19,892 nt of DNA from Anaerolineales bacterium (lineage in GTDB: Bacteria > Chloroflexota > Anaerolineae > Anaerolineales > Villigracilaceae): contig JAICRQ010000013.1 in the NCBI GenBank assembly GCA_025966435.1, positions 1 through 19,892 on the forward strand. Reading direction: 5' to 3'. A program made the position numbers and the translations under genes. Positions 7,561 through 17,806 of the stretch are shown here, piece after piece; the first letter of the stretch is position 1; the number at the start of each line of letters is the position of its first letter. The notes under the pieces were generated by a model. The model saw only the letters and a list, made by a program, of their open reading frames with translations, ran no database searches and had not been told where the DNA came from.

Positions 7561-7594
7561 AAAAGCCCCGAAAACATGATTGTTTTCGGGACTT
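7561..7594 (-). terminator. Riboswitch expression-platform terminator
   Basis: On the minus strand a 10-bp stem (CCCGAAAACA with TGTTTTCGGG, plus-strand 7567-7576 and 7581-7590) with a 4-nt loop is followed by GCTTTT. It lies 31-64 bases after the FMN aptamer and before ribX, where a ligand-controlled terminator is expected. Flavin binding would then favour termination. The competing antiterminator was not resolved. Confidence 0.75.
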
Positions 7595-7624
7595 AAGTCG
7601 AATCAGACTCGATTGAGCCTATCT

Positions 7625-7750
7625 CCTTCTTTTATCCAGACTATAACTGTCGGCTCCGGAGTCGCACCGGATCATGTGCTAACTGGCAAAGCCATGTCAA
7701 AGCACTCGTGGGCTATACCACCGATCGGGAATTACACCCTGCCCCGAAGG
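7625..7750 (-). promoter_or_regulatory. FMN riboswitch (RFN element)
   Basis: Read on the minus strand, the segment contains the conserved RFN blocks in order: CCTTCGGGGCAGGGTG, AATTCCCGATCGGTGG, TATAGCCCACGAG, a variable hairpin, GATCCGGTGCGACTCCGGAG, CCGACAGTTATAGTCTGGAT and a closing GAAGG. CCTTC (7746-7750) and GAAGG (7625-7629) form the P1 stem. The element senses flavin mononucleotide and usually turns expression off when FMN is plentiful. It lies directly upstream of the three-gene ABC transporter operon, which makes that transporter a riboflavin-uptake candidate. Confidence 0.96.
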
Positions 7751-7769
7751 TTGCTATTCAGTTGACCAG

Positions 7770-7778
7770 ATTATAACA
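7770..7778 (-). promoter_or_regulatory. Extended -10 promoter for the riboswitch operon
   Basis: The minus strand reads TGTTATAAT, a consensus TATAAT with the extended TGn motif, 20 bases before the aptamer P1 stem. No good -35 is visible at 16-18 bp. The site touches the 3' end of the carboxypeptidase gene, whose stop codon is at 7780-7782. Confidence 0.65.
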
Positions 7779-7779
7779 T

Positions 7780-9294
7780 TTACAGCACATACAACGCGCC
7801 ATATTTCGTCCTGAGATAATCGATATATGGCTCTATCGTCAGTGGCGAACCGCTCGCTCGTTCAATAATCTCAGGCGCCGTGAACTTGCTTCCATGGCGA
7901 TAAATATTCTCCCGCAGCCAGTTATGCAGGGTGCTGAACTTGCCCTGCTTCATTTCATCTGGAATTTCAGGATGCGCTTTGAGCGCAGCACCATAGAATT
8001 GCGCGGAAAGGATATTGCCAAGTGTATATCCCTGGAAGGAGCCGCCGATGATCCCGGCAAACCAATGAACATCCTGCAATACACCATCGCTGTCGTTGGG
8101 CGGAACAATGCCAAAGTCATGTTCGAAGCGCTCGTGCCAGGCTTCCGGCAGGTCGCGAATCGAGAGGGTCCCTTCGAGCAATTGCAGCTCAAAGTCGAAG
8201 CGCAGCATGACGTGCAGGTTGTAGGTCACTTCGTCTGCATCCGTGCGGATGAGAGATTTTTCGACCTTGTTAATCGCGGCATAAAATGTATCCAGCGAAA
8301 CATCCTTAAGTTGTCCCGGGAAATACGCCTGAAGCTGTGGATACATATACTCCCAGAAGCCGCGACTGCGGCCGACGATATTTTCCCAGAGACGGGATTG
8401 CGATTCATGGACCCCCGCGCTGGTTCCGCCTCCGATCGGCATTCCCTCAAACGACATGTCAATCCCCTGCTCATACATCGCATGACCTGCTTCATGCATG
8501 TTACTGAACAGGCATTCTCCGAGATGATCTTCCCGGACGCGCGTGGTAATGCGGACATCCCCCAGTGAAAACTTTGTCATAAAGGGATGATGCGTCTTAT
8601 CGATGCGACCGCGTGAAAAATCATAACCCAGCTGTCTGACGACTGACTCTCCAAAGGATAATTGATCCGCTTCCGGGAAATGTTTGCGAAGCACAGAATC
8701 GTCTGCGGGAGGCTGTGAGGTAATGGAGCGAACGATGGGGACAAGTTGATCGCGTAAATCGGCGAACAACGCGCGGACCGTGGAAGCCTTCATCCCGTAA
8801 TCCGCAAAATCGATCAGCGGGTCGGCAATATGCTCGTAGCCCCCGAAATAATCGGCAAGTTTGCGACTCAAATCGAGGGTCCTTTCGAGGTTCGAGCGCA
8901 CTCTCGAAAAATCATTGGCGGGGCGCGCCTCGGTCCAATCCTGATAGGACCTGGTACCGTGCTCATTCAATTCGCCAATAAATTCTGGCGGCACTTTGAG
9001 GGCACGCTCATATTCACGGCGCGTGACACGGATCAGGCTGGCATCATCCGAGTCATATGGCAGGCTCTCTTCGTAGGAACGCAGGTCATCGAGCAGCCTG
9101 CCAATTTTTTTGTCGATGAATTTTTCCTGCGCCATGCGCGCCAGCCGCGCGGACTGCCTTCCTCTGGCTTCCGCGCCGCCAGGCGGCATATAGGTGCTCT
9201 GATCCCAGCCGAGTAAAGCATTAATATGGTTGAGGTCGCCTACTTCGAGCAGACGAGTTTTGAGTTCCTGTAATTTCTTTTCAGGTTTTGCCAT
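7780..9294 (-). CDS. Metallocarboxypeptidase of family M32 (Taq-type)
   Basis: This 504-residue enzyme has the normal M32 length. It removes C-terminal amino acids from peptides and is cytosolic, with no signal peptide. The family motifs are in order: HPF at 236-238, DVRIT (DxRxT) at 246-250, the zinc site HEAGH at 267-271 with third ligand Glu297 in VHESQSRLWEN, then IRTDADEVTY and GVLQDVHW near the C-terminus. All catalytic residues are present. The ATG at 9294 has an AAGGA site upstream. The gene lies 65 bp after valS on the same strand, so it may be the last gene of the T-box-controlled transcript; the short gap contains only a weak 5-bp hairpin. Confidence 0.95.
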   Translation of the reverse strand: MAKPEKKLQELKTRLLEVGDLNHINALLGWDQSTYMPPGGAEARGRQSARLARMAQEKFIDKKIGRLLDDLRSYEESLPYDSDDASLIRVTRREYERALKVPPEFIGELNEHGTRSYQDWTEARPANDFSRVRSNLERTLDLSRKLADYFGGYEHIADPLIDFADYGMKASTVRALFADLRDQLVPIVRSITSQPPADDSVLRKHFPEADQLSFGESVVRQLGYDFSRGRIDKTHHPFMTKFSLGDVRITTRVREDHLGECLFSNMHEAGHAMYEQGIDMSFEGMPIGGGTSAGVHESQSRLWENIVGRSRGFWEYMYPQLQAYFPGQLKDVSLDTFYAAINKVEKSLIRTDADEVTYNLHVMLRFDFELQLLEGTLSIRDLPEAWHERFEHDFGIVPPNDSDGVLQDVHWFAGIIGGSFQGYTLGNILSAQFYGAALKAHPEIPDEMKQGKFSTLHNWLRENIYRHGSKFTAPEIIERASGSPLTIEPYIDYLRTKYGALYVL

Positions 9295-9359
9295 TATGTG
9301 TCCTTGATTTGTCTGGTCATTCTTAAGTGTATCGAAAGATGGTAGCTTGCGCTACGAAG

Positions 9360-12073
<2,714 letters not shown>

Positions 12074-12077
<4 letters not shown>

Positions 12078-13006
12078 TCGTGCTCCTTGAAAATAAAGTG
12101 GATCGCTTTATCAAACGATGCTCCAAAATCGGCTGAAAATTCATGTCCAAGATCCGTATGGACTTCTTCGGCGAACTCGACATTGTTCTTTCTCAACACT
12201 TCCTGGATTTCGCGGGCTCGCTCCAGGGTATGGTCTTTTTCGCCCGTGATGAAGTACCCGCGCACTTGATTCCCAGGTATGTCCAATTGGTTGGCATCTG
12301 CCCACCAGGTGCCGATCCCGATGAAACCTCGGACGGGAAGGCTTCCTGTCAGCGCCGTGTACATTGCCATACCGCTTCCCTGTGAAAAACCGGCGATGAG
12401 GATCCGCTGCGGATCGACTTCGTATTTTTGTAAAACCTGGTCATAGTAAAAGCGCAAATCTGCAAGTGCCCGGTCAGAATTATCCCAGTGGTATGCTCCC
12501 TGGAAAACCGGCTGTGTGGATTGCGCCGATAGCACCAGCCAGCCGCGCTGCCTTGCCAGTTCCCATTGAACCAGATCGCTCTCCTTATTTCCATTGCGAC
12601 CGTGTAGCGTGATCAGCAATGGGTATAACCCAGACGAGGGCGGCTCAGGCTGGAGAACCGTATAGTCTCTTTCGATTTGCGCCTGCTCTTCTTCGTACCG
12701 TTCCTGTGAAGTTGCCGTGAGACGCTGGAACTCTGGCAAGTCGCGAACGGCGTTCAGGTCCGGGTCTGTGAAAAGCTCCTCATGCCACCAGAGACCGGAA
12801 TCCAGCCCCTGTTGAAACACGGCGAGGACCTCTTCTGAACGACCTGTCAGGCTGAGGAAACACATGCGCCAAAATGTTAGGCGCGCTGCCTGTTCCGGAA
12901 AGGAATTGAGATTCCGTTCGATTAACTGCAACGCTTTTTCCATTTTTTTCTGGTGATACAGAGCAACCATTTGTTCGGTCAATTGATTAAAGGTCATCGA
13001 CTCCAT
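12074..13006 (-). CDS. Alpha/beta-hydrolase (esterase-like) with helical N-terminal extension
   Basis: This is a 310-residue protein. Residues 1-115 are helical and resemble TPR-type repeats (ALQLIERNLNSFPEQAARL). Residues 125-310 form an alpha/beta-hydrolase domain with the nucleophile elbow GFSQG (Ser208), a probable oxyanion segment HGRNGN at 135-140, acid Asp258 in TGEKDHT and His288 in DLGHEF, so the triad is complete. It resembles the phospholipase/carboxylesterase group; the substrate is unknown. The ATG at 13006 has a GGAG site upstream; an in-frame ATG three codons later is possible. It is the first gene behind the Val T-box and overlaps valS by four bases, so its expression should follow tRNA-Val charging. 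Why a hydrolase shares this unit is not clear. Confidence 0.88.
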
Positions 13007-13059
13007 GTAATCTCCAAATCCTTTGACTTCGGGCTAAGCCTTCCGCTCAGAATGAAAAT

Positions 13060-13097
13060 AAAAACACGCCTCGTCCCGGTTGAGGACGACAGGCGTG
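13060..13097 (-). terminator. T-box terminator hairpin
   Basis: On the minus strand CACGCCT pairs with AGGCGTG (13091-13097 and 13065-13071), with an inner CGTCC/GGACG extension, and is followed by TTTTTATTTT. It is the off-state structure of the T-box leader. Confidence 0.92.
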
Positions 13098-13125
13098 CCG
13101 CGGTACCACCTCAATTCATTCTTTT

Positions 13126-13145
13126 ACCACAAAGAACACAAAGGG
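13126..13145. repeat. ACCACAAAG dispersed motif in the T-box stem III loop
   Basis: The 20-nt loop reads ACCACAAAGAACACAAAGGG on the plus strand. It matches 16 of 20 bases with a second copy at 17773-17792. The flanking 9-bp arms of stem III are perfect, so the motif sits exactly as the loop. Confidence 0.6.
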
Positions 13146-13348
13146 AAAAGAATGCTCTTGTGACTGGCAACTACCAGTCTATGCTGTAACGGGCATTCCC
13201 GTGACGGTCTACTCAGCTAAAGCTTTTCTTCGTCACAAGTTCCAGGCGACTTCAGCGTTGTTTCCCTGCGAATGCTTTCACCACAGTTTCGATCACCGGC
13301 ATTCTTCTCTATCAGGTCACGTTGCGCGTACTACTCCTGAATTGTGAA

Positions 13349-13377
13349 ATTATACGCGCTTGAGGAAGGGGAGTCAA
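13349..13377 (-). promoter_or_regulatory. Sigma-70-type promoter of the T-box/valS operon
   Basis: The minus strand has TTGACT (13372-13377) and TATAAT (13349-13354) with a 17-bp spacer, a near-consensus promoter. Transcription would start near 13342, at the beginning of the T-box leader. Confidence 0.9.
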
Positions 13378-13409
13378 GAACGGTAAATGCAGTTTCAAAT
13401 TAAGCCTTG

Positions 13410-13464
13410 ATTCGACTATTATTCGGCTATTAATCGACTAACATTCGGTTATAATTCGGCTAAT
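13410..13464 (+). repeat. Five-unit 11-bp tandem repeat upstream of the Fic gene
   Basis: Five contiguous 11-bp units follow the pattern ATTCGRCTAWT: ATTCGACTATT, ATTCGGCTATT, AATCGACTAAC, ATTCGGTTATA and ATTCGGCTAAT. The register is exact, and the fifth unit contains the first two bases of the Fic start codon. The period is about one helical turn, so all units face the same side of the DNA, as in an operator array. Confidence 0.88.
13450..13455 (+). promoter_or_regulatory. Candidate -10 for a leaderless Fic transcript
   Basis: A perfect TATAAT lies seven bases before the ATG at 13463, so initiation would fall at or next to the start codon. There is no ribosome site before the gene, which agrees with a leaderless mRNA. 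No clear -35 is seen at the normal distance. Confidence 0.5.
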
Positions 13465-14506
13465 GTTTCACCCTAAATATGTAATAACCCATCTCTTGCT
13501 TGAAAATATCAAGCGGATCTATAGTCTCGTACAAGGCCTAAACCAACGCCATTTCCCAGACGTAGTGTTAGTGGAAATGCAGAAAACAGCTGAAGCTGTT
13601 TCTGCGTACGCATCTACCAGTATCGAAGGGAATCCACTGCCTTTGACGGACGTAAAGGCCCTTTTGAAAAACAGGCCTGAAGCTATACGTGACAGCGAGC
13701 GGGAGGTGCTAAATTACAATGAAATCCTGAAGGAGATCAACCAAAAACTAGAAAAGGGTCACATCCCGATTACACGGGAACTCGTCTTATTTATTCAAAA
13801 GAAGGTCACGCACAAACTATTGCCTGCCTACCAATCCGGGAAGCTGCGAGTAGATCCGGTTTTCGTCAACGATCCACGCGAGAGACAAACGATTTATTGG
13901 CCACCCGATGCCCAGGATGTCCCAACCCTCTTACAGGATCTGATTCAGTTTGTAGAGGACAACAAAAACAAAATCGATTCCTTAATTTTGGCTGGTCTTT
14001 TCCACAAGCAAATGGTTATTATTCATCCGTTCATGGATGGCAACGGGAGAACAACACGCCTCGTGACTAAAATCCTGTTGGCCGATATGGGACTAAATAC
14101 TTTTAACCTGTTCAGTTTTGAAAATTACTATAACCGAAATGTCACGCGTTATTTTGAAACTGTTGGTGTCAGGGGCAATTACTATGATATTACAGAGCAA
14201 ATTGATTTCACTGTGTGGCTTGAGTATTTTACAGGCGGGATCATTGACGAGCTCTTGCGTGTCGAGAAAACTCTTCCAACGGTGATTGTACCGCCTCAAG
14301 CCCAACTGAAACCGTATCATCAAAAAATTATTGAATTCATAAACCAAAAAGGTTATATTACCGACCGCGATTACGCTTCGCTTATAGAACGCGCCAAACC
14401 TACTCGACGTCTCGATTTTAATAAATTGATTGAATTAGACTTGATCGTTCGAAAAGGGAAAGGGAAAAACACATATTACATTTTGAAAAAAAACGACAAT
14501 ACATAA
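13463..14506 (+). CDS. Fic family protein (predicted AMP-transferase)
   Basis: This 347-residue protein has the complete Fic core HPFMDGNGRTTR (residues 188-199; catalytic His188). Upstream are a flap segment (QTIYWPPD, 142-149) and an N-terminal inhibitory motif, STSIEG (Ser51-Glu55-Gly56), which fits the (S/T)xxxE(G/N) pattern of class II, self-inhibited Fic enzymes. Such enzymes usually transfer AMP from ATP to a hydroxyl group of a target protein. The C-terminal 60 residues look like a winged helix (GYITDRDYASLIERAKPTRR), so DNA binding is possible. The gene is richer in A and T than its neighbours, has no ribosome site and is preceded by the 11-bp repeats, which suggests acquisition and possibly autoregulation. 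No antitoxin gene is visible next to it. Confidence 0.94.
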   Translation: MFHPKYVITHLLLENIKRIYSLVQGLNQRHFPDVVLVEMQKTAEAVSAYASTSIEGNPLPLTDVKALLKNRPEAIRDSEREVLNYNEILKEINQKLEKGHIPITRELVLFIQKKVTHKLLPAYQSGKLRVDPVFVNDPRERQTIYWPPDAQDVPTLLQDLIQFVEDNKNKIDSLILAGLFHKQMVIIHPFMDGNGRTTRLVTKILLADMGLNTFNLFSFENYYNRNVTRYFETVGVRGNYYDITEQIDFTVWLEYFTGGIIDELLRVEKTLPTVIVPPQAQLKPYHQKIIEFINQKGYITDRDYASLIERAKPTRRLDFNKLIELDLIVRKGKGKNTYYILKKNDNT

Positions 14507-14837
14507 TCATGTCTGTCCCAGCGACTGTTGGACCAGCGATCCTCATCAAAATGTATATTCAAGAACTACAAGGCTATGAGTAACTTAAGCCCTCACGAAA
14601 TGGCTAAAATAGTTACGGAAACCATAAATCAATTATGGAAAGATGTAACGGATTCTCGCACAAAATTTGAACTTACAACTGTCATTAAGGATTAGTAATA
14701 CGGTTTACGGAGAAGAAAGATAAACAAGTTTGTCCGCCTGTTAACGACATCCTTGTTGGTGGTTATTTGCAGGAGAAACCTTTATAGACAGCGGCAGAAC
14801 GAACTGCCACTGAATAGTTGTTGTTCTGAATCAGAAT
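14507..14837. other. 331-bp gene-poor region after the Fic gene
   Basis: The region holds two tiny overlapping plus-strand open frames (14509-14583, 24 residues; 14576-14695, 39 residues), a GGCAG/CTGCC hairpin near 14790-14810 and a short palindrome (TTCTGA-A-TCAGAA, 14824-14836) at the 3' end of the next gene. I see no recognised gene, RNA or clear terminator. It may be decayed sequence brought in with the Fic gene. Confidence 0.5.
14576..14695 (+). CDS. Possible 39-residue small ORF
   Basis: The ATG at 14576 overlaps the stop of an upstream 24-codon frame (14509-14583), an arrangement that permits coupled translation. The peptide starts MSNLSPHEMAKIVTETINQL and looks helical. It is AT-rich like the Fic gene and has no ribosome site of its own. 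It could be a small protein or a remnant of a broken gene; I do not recognise it. Confidence 0.2.
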   Translation: MSNLSPHEMAKIVTETINQLWKDVTDSRTKFELTTVIKD

Positions 14838-16406
14838 TTATCTGGGGAGCGGTTTCCAGAGCACGGCAGTCCATTGCTGCGCGGATTGAGGCATGTCTAC
14901 CCGAATCTCCATCACCGGTGTGTAAAACGTTTCCAAGAGCTTTGCGTGATAGAACGTGCTTTTTTCCCGCGTAGTGATTACCAGATCGAACTTCTGCTTT
15001 TCGATCGAGCTATCGATGAACTTAATGTACTTGAGTCCATCTGCCTGGAAGGAATCATAAGCAGGCCCCAGCAGCGCGTTTTCCGGGTAAGGCTGGACAG
15101 CATAAAAATAGGAGGTCTGTCCCGAGTCGAGCGGATTCAGACCCAGCTCGATCACTGCCGAAGTGACGACCGGGGAATTCAAGATATTCGATGAGGATCT
15201 CACATGGGAATGCAGGCTAGCCCAGGCGGTTGAGTCTTTTTGCTCCAGCAGTTGAGGAGAAAGCGAACTCCTCTCCCAAAAGAATAAGTTGACCAGGATC
15301 GCCAGGGTAATCAGAACTGCTGTTTTCTTTTGGAGATTCAGTTTTAGAAAAAACCAGCAGAAAAAGAGTGGAACAACCAATTGATAGGCATATCTTAAGT
15401 AATTTCCGATATGAGGACCGAGGAACAGCACAAAGGCTAGGAACGCACAGACAAAGGAATAAAAGAAGTAATCCGGCGAACCATGAATCAGAGGCTGCTT
15501 CCAGCCCCGAGCGTTAAGTCTAAGACCTGTTCCCCGGCTGAAGCTGTTTCTTTCCAAGACTAGCAAGAACACAGAACAAACTAAGACTGGAAAAAAGTAA
15601 GTTAGAAGCTGTGACAATTGAGAGAGCAGATGCGCCGAAGATCTTTCCGTATTCGAGATATTTCCGATGATCGTGTTTATAAGGTATAGGGGAAAGGCAA
15701 GGCGCACTATGAGCAAAGAACTTACGAACAAGGTCAGAAACGTGACGCCATAAATCAGAGCGTTTTTTTTGGACACAAACAAAAACAGATAGGACCCGAC
15801 AATTCCAAACCCCAGCATAAAATAGGCTTTCGAGTAAAAGGCTAAAATCGAACACAAGATACTGGCGACCAGGCTCAAACGATCGAAGCCTCGTAGATAA
15901 GGAAGTACGATTGCCAGCATAAAAAAGAATGTTCCCATGGCGGAGGGAAACGCGCCAATTCCCCCTCGTGCAATCAAGCCGACCATGATAAACGCTGCGC
16001 AGGCCAAACCTGAGGCGGTATCGTCCTTTATTTTGCGAATCGTAATAAACCCCACCAGGGCAGCTAAAAGGATAAAAACAAATGTGACCGAACGGTGGAT
16101 GCTCAGAGTATTCCCAAATAATGCCGCAAACGGTGCCACAACCATGTTATAACCCAGACCGTAATTATTCATCGCCAGGGGCTGACTTTCCAAACGAAAT
16201 GGATTGCTTCGGTTTAGCAGGAACTGAGTCATCACCTGCGCAGCACCTTCACGAAATTCAATTGGATAGGGAATGGAAATTGTGACCGCCGAGAAATAGA
16301 CGGACCATAGGATTGATGCCAATGCCCCCAGAAGGAGCAAGGTCTTCGAGAAAAGCCCTCCTTTGGTGTCTATTTGTCTAAACTCGTCCATTGTATGGAT
16401 CGCCAC
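14838..16406 (-). CDS. Polytopic membrane protein, probable GT-C-type glycosyltransferase
   Basis: This 522-residue protein has about ten membrane segments from residue 20 to about 385 and a soluble C-terminal region of some 130 residues. An acidic segment after the first membrane helix (IPYPIEFREGAAQ) resembles the first outer loop of GT39/GT-C mannosyltransferase-like proteins, where acidic residues serve catalysis. On that basis it may transfer sugar from a lipid-linked donor to a cell-surface acceptor, but no diagnostic motif fixes donor or acceptor. The start is GTG at 16406, with AAGG about nine bases upstream, or ATG at 16391. It stands alone between the Fic island and a divergent gene. 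Confidence 0.72.
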   Translation of the reverse strand: MAIHTMDEFRQIDTKGGLFSKTLLLLGALASILWSVYFSAVTISIPYPIEFREGAAQVMTQFLLNRSNPFRLESQPLAMNNYGLGYNMVVAPFAALFGNTLSIHRSVTFVFILLAALVGFITIRKIKDDTASGLACAAFIMVGLIARGGIGAFPSAMGTFFFMLAIVLPYLRGFDRLSLVASILCSILAFYSKAYFMLGFGIVGSYLFLFVSKKNALIYGVTFLTLFVSSLLIVRLAFPLYLINTIIGNISNTERSSAHLLSQLSQLLTYFFPVLVCSVFLLVLERNSFSRGTGLRLNARGWKQPLIHGSPDYFFYSFVCAFLAFVLFLGPHIGNYLRYAYQLVVPLFFCWFFLKLNLQKKTAVLITLAILVNLFFWERSSLSPQLLEQKDSTAWASLHSHVRSSSNILNSPVVTSAVIELGLNPLDSGQTSYFYAVQPYPENALLGPAYDSFQADGLKYIKFIDSSIEKQKFDLVITTREKSTFYHAKLLETFYTPVMEIRVDMPQSAQQWTAVLWKPLPR

Positions 16407-16516
16407 AATCGGAAACCTTATATTCGCAGGAACGTTGCGAGGTCACTATATCACACTCTCTGAGAGAAGCAGACGAACCCGGTTGGTCGGACCGCACGAA
16501 ATCAAGAAATAAAAAA

Positions 16517-16525
16517 TGCTATACT
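16517..16525 (+). promoter_or_regulatory. Extended -10 promoter for the TauE/SafE gene
   Basis: TGCTATACT matches an extended -10 (TGn followed by TATACT) 36 bases before the ATG at 16561. No strong -35 is present. The 154-bp divergent gap also contains a TCTCT-G-AGAGA palindrome near 16456-16466 that could be an operator. Confidence 0.55.
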
Positions 16526-16560
16526 TGTCGTTAGCCTGTATCCCTTAAAAGGACAACAAC

Positions 16561-17325
16561 ATGCAAGGACTGGACTTTGTACTCGCAAGCCTCGCCGCCC
16601 TGGCGGCGGGAGCCGTAAACGCGCTGGCAGGCGGCGGGACTCTGATCACCTTCCCCATACTGACGTTTCTAGGGGTTCCGGCCGTGACCGCGAACGTGAC
16701 CAGTACAGTGGCACTTTGCCCGGGTTATCTTGGTGGGACGCTTGCCCAATGGAAAGATCTCAGCGGGCAAACAAATCGCTTCTGGCTGATCGTGCCTGCC
16801 GGTATCGCTGGCGGTGTGCTTGGCGGATTCCTGCTGCTGCAAACGGGAGAAAGGCTGTTCCGGGAACTTGTCCCATATCTGATCCTGCTGGCTTCAGCAC
16901 TGCTCGCGATTCAGGACCCGGTCCGCGCATGGCTGACGCGCCGGCTGGGGGAGGGGCAGGCAGGCACGGGGCTTGAAAAGCTAACCTGGCTGCCTGTCGG
17001 GCTGGGATCTGTCTATGGCGGCTACTTCGGCGCAGGGTTGAGCGTGATCATCCTCGCTGCGCTGGGATTAACGCTCGACGATTCCCTGACGCGTCTCAAC
17101 GCGCTGAAACAGGCTGTTGCTTTCAGCGTCAATGTGGCGGCTGCGGTGTTCTTCCTGTTTTCGGGCCAGGTGCTGTGGACCGCCGCGCTTGTGATGGCTC
17201 TCGGTGCATTGGTCGGCGGCATGCTTGGAGGCAAGCTTGCCGGTCGAATCCGGCCATCCTCATTGCGTTGGACAGTCGTTGTGATCGGCGTCATCATTTC
17301 GATCATTTACTTCGTTCGGGGGTAA
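16561..17325 (+). CDS. TauE/SafE family membrane transporter
   Basis: This 254-residue membrane protein has the internal duplication typical of TauE/SafE (YfcA-like) permeases. The first half contains [20 protein letters not shown] and [15 protein letters not shown]; the second half contains [21 protein letters not shown] and [12 protein letters not shown]. About eight membrane segments are present. Members export sulfite, sulfoacetate or other small organosulfur anions, but many have no known substrate and nothing here specifies one. The ATG at 16561 has an AAAGGA ribosome site nine bases upstream. The next gene on this strand starts 48 bp downstream with its own candidate promoter. Confidence 0.92.
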   Translation: MQGLDFVLASLAALAAGAVNALAGGGTLITFPILTFLGVPAVTANVTSTVALCPGYLGGTLAQWKDLSGQTNRFWLIVPAGIAGGVLGGFLLLQTGERLFRELVPYLILLASALLAIQDPVRAWLTRRLGEGQAGTGLEKLTWLPVGLGSVYGGYFGAGLSVIILAALGLTLDDSLTRLNALKQAVAFSVNVAAAVFFLFSGQVLWTAALVMALGALVGGMLGGKLAGRIRPSSLRWTVVVIGVIISIIYFVRG

Positions 17326-17335
17326 AGTTTGCCGC

Positions 17336-17341
17336 TATAAT
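17336..17341 (+). promoter_or_regulatory. Candidate -10 for the small lipoprotein gene
   Basis: A TATAAT hexamer lies 33 bases before the GTG start, leaving a leader of about 26 bases that includes the GGAGG ribosome site. No good -35 is seen, so this is tentative. Confidence 0.35.
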
Positions 17342-17373
17342 CCCAGTCCGAACTCATCAACCTGGAGGATTCC

Positions 17374-17763
17374 GTGCGTACATTTTCCCTGATTTTTCTA
17401 CTCATATTTACCAGCCTGCTGCTAGCAGCCTGCGCCTCGAATAATGAGAACGCGCCCGTACAGGCGGTTGAAAACTACCTTAACGCTCTCGTCGAAAAGG
17501 ATGCAAATCGCCTGACCACACTTTCCTGCAGCGAATGGGAAGATGATGCTTTGCTGGAACTGGACTCGTTTCAGGCGGTGACTGCTCGCCTGGAAGGGCT
17601 CGCCTGTGAGCAAACAGGGACAGATGGCGAGACCGCGCTCGTGCTTTGCAACGGCAATATCGTTGCGACTTACAATGATGAAGACCAGCAGCTCGACCTC
17701 TCAGTGCGGACATATCAGGTTGTACAGGAAGGCGGCGACTGGCTGGTCTGCGGAACACGTTAA
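17374..17763 (+). CDS. Small predicted lipoprotein
   Basis: This 129-residue protein starts with GTG at 17374, supported by GGAGG six bases upstream and by a signal peptide that begins right at that codon. The lipobox is LLLAAC (Cys20). The mature part opens with PVQAVENYLNALVEKDANRL, a pattern seen in DUF4878/NTF2-like lipoproteins where an alpha-helix precedes a curved beta-sheet. Four further Cys (near residues 52, 77, 86 and 126) may form disulfides. It is probably a membrane-anchored extracytoplasmic protein of unknown function. It lies between the TauE gene and the MBOAT gene on the same strand, without an obvious functional link to either. Confidence 0.82.
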   Translation: MRTFSLIFLLIFTSLLLAACASNNENAPVQAVENYLNALVEKDANRLTTLSCSEWEDDALLELDSFQAVTARLEGLACEQTGTDGETALVLCNGNIVATYNDEDQQLDLSVRTYQVVQEGGDWLVCGTR

Positions 17764-17772
17764 CAGAGCTTA

Positions 17773-17792
17773 ACCACAAAGTTCACTAAGGA
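17773..17792. repeat. Second ACCACAAAG dispersed motif
   Basis: ACCACAAAGTTCACTAAGGA matches 16 of 20 bases with the motif in the T-box stem III loop. It fills much of the 43-bp gap before the MBOAT gene. Confidence 0.5.
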
Positions 17793-17806
17793 TATTTAAG
17801 GCTTTA

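Larger units (their letters stand above)
13060..13342 (-). promoter_or_regulatory. T-box riboswitch, tRNA-Val specific (GTC specifier)
   Basis: On the minus strand the leader contains the T-box sequence AATTGAGGTGGTACCGCGG (13098-13116). Its GAGG can pair with CCTC (13082-13085 on the plus strand) to form the antiterminator, which competes with the terminator at 13060-13097. In stem I the segment TGAAGTCGCC holds GTC (13248-13250) after the usual GAA, a valine codon that agrees with valS downstream. A stem III is formed by CATTCTTTT and AAAAGAATG (13117-13125 and 13146-13154). Uncharged tRNA-Val should stabilise the antiterminator and switch on the hydrolase-valS unit. The aptamer fills most of the 456-bp gap between 13006 and 13463. 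Confidence 0.95.

Noticed and set aside
7894..8568. A 224-codon open frame on the plus strand
   Set aside because: It is antisense to the M32 carboxypeptidase, which carries all family motifs.
9342..9355. A GTAGC/GCTAC hairpin between valS and the carboxypeptidase gene as a terminator
   Set aside because: The stem has only 5 bp and no U-run follows on the minus strand, so readthrough seems likely.
16431..16460. A degenerate half copy of the TCATTGCGAGGA repeat (GTTGCGAGG with nearby ATATCACAC)
   Set aside because: Only a short word is shared and no inverted partner arm is present, so chance cannot be excluded.
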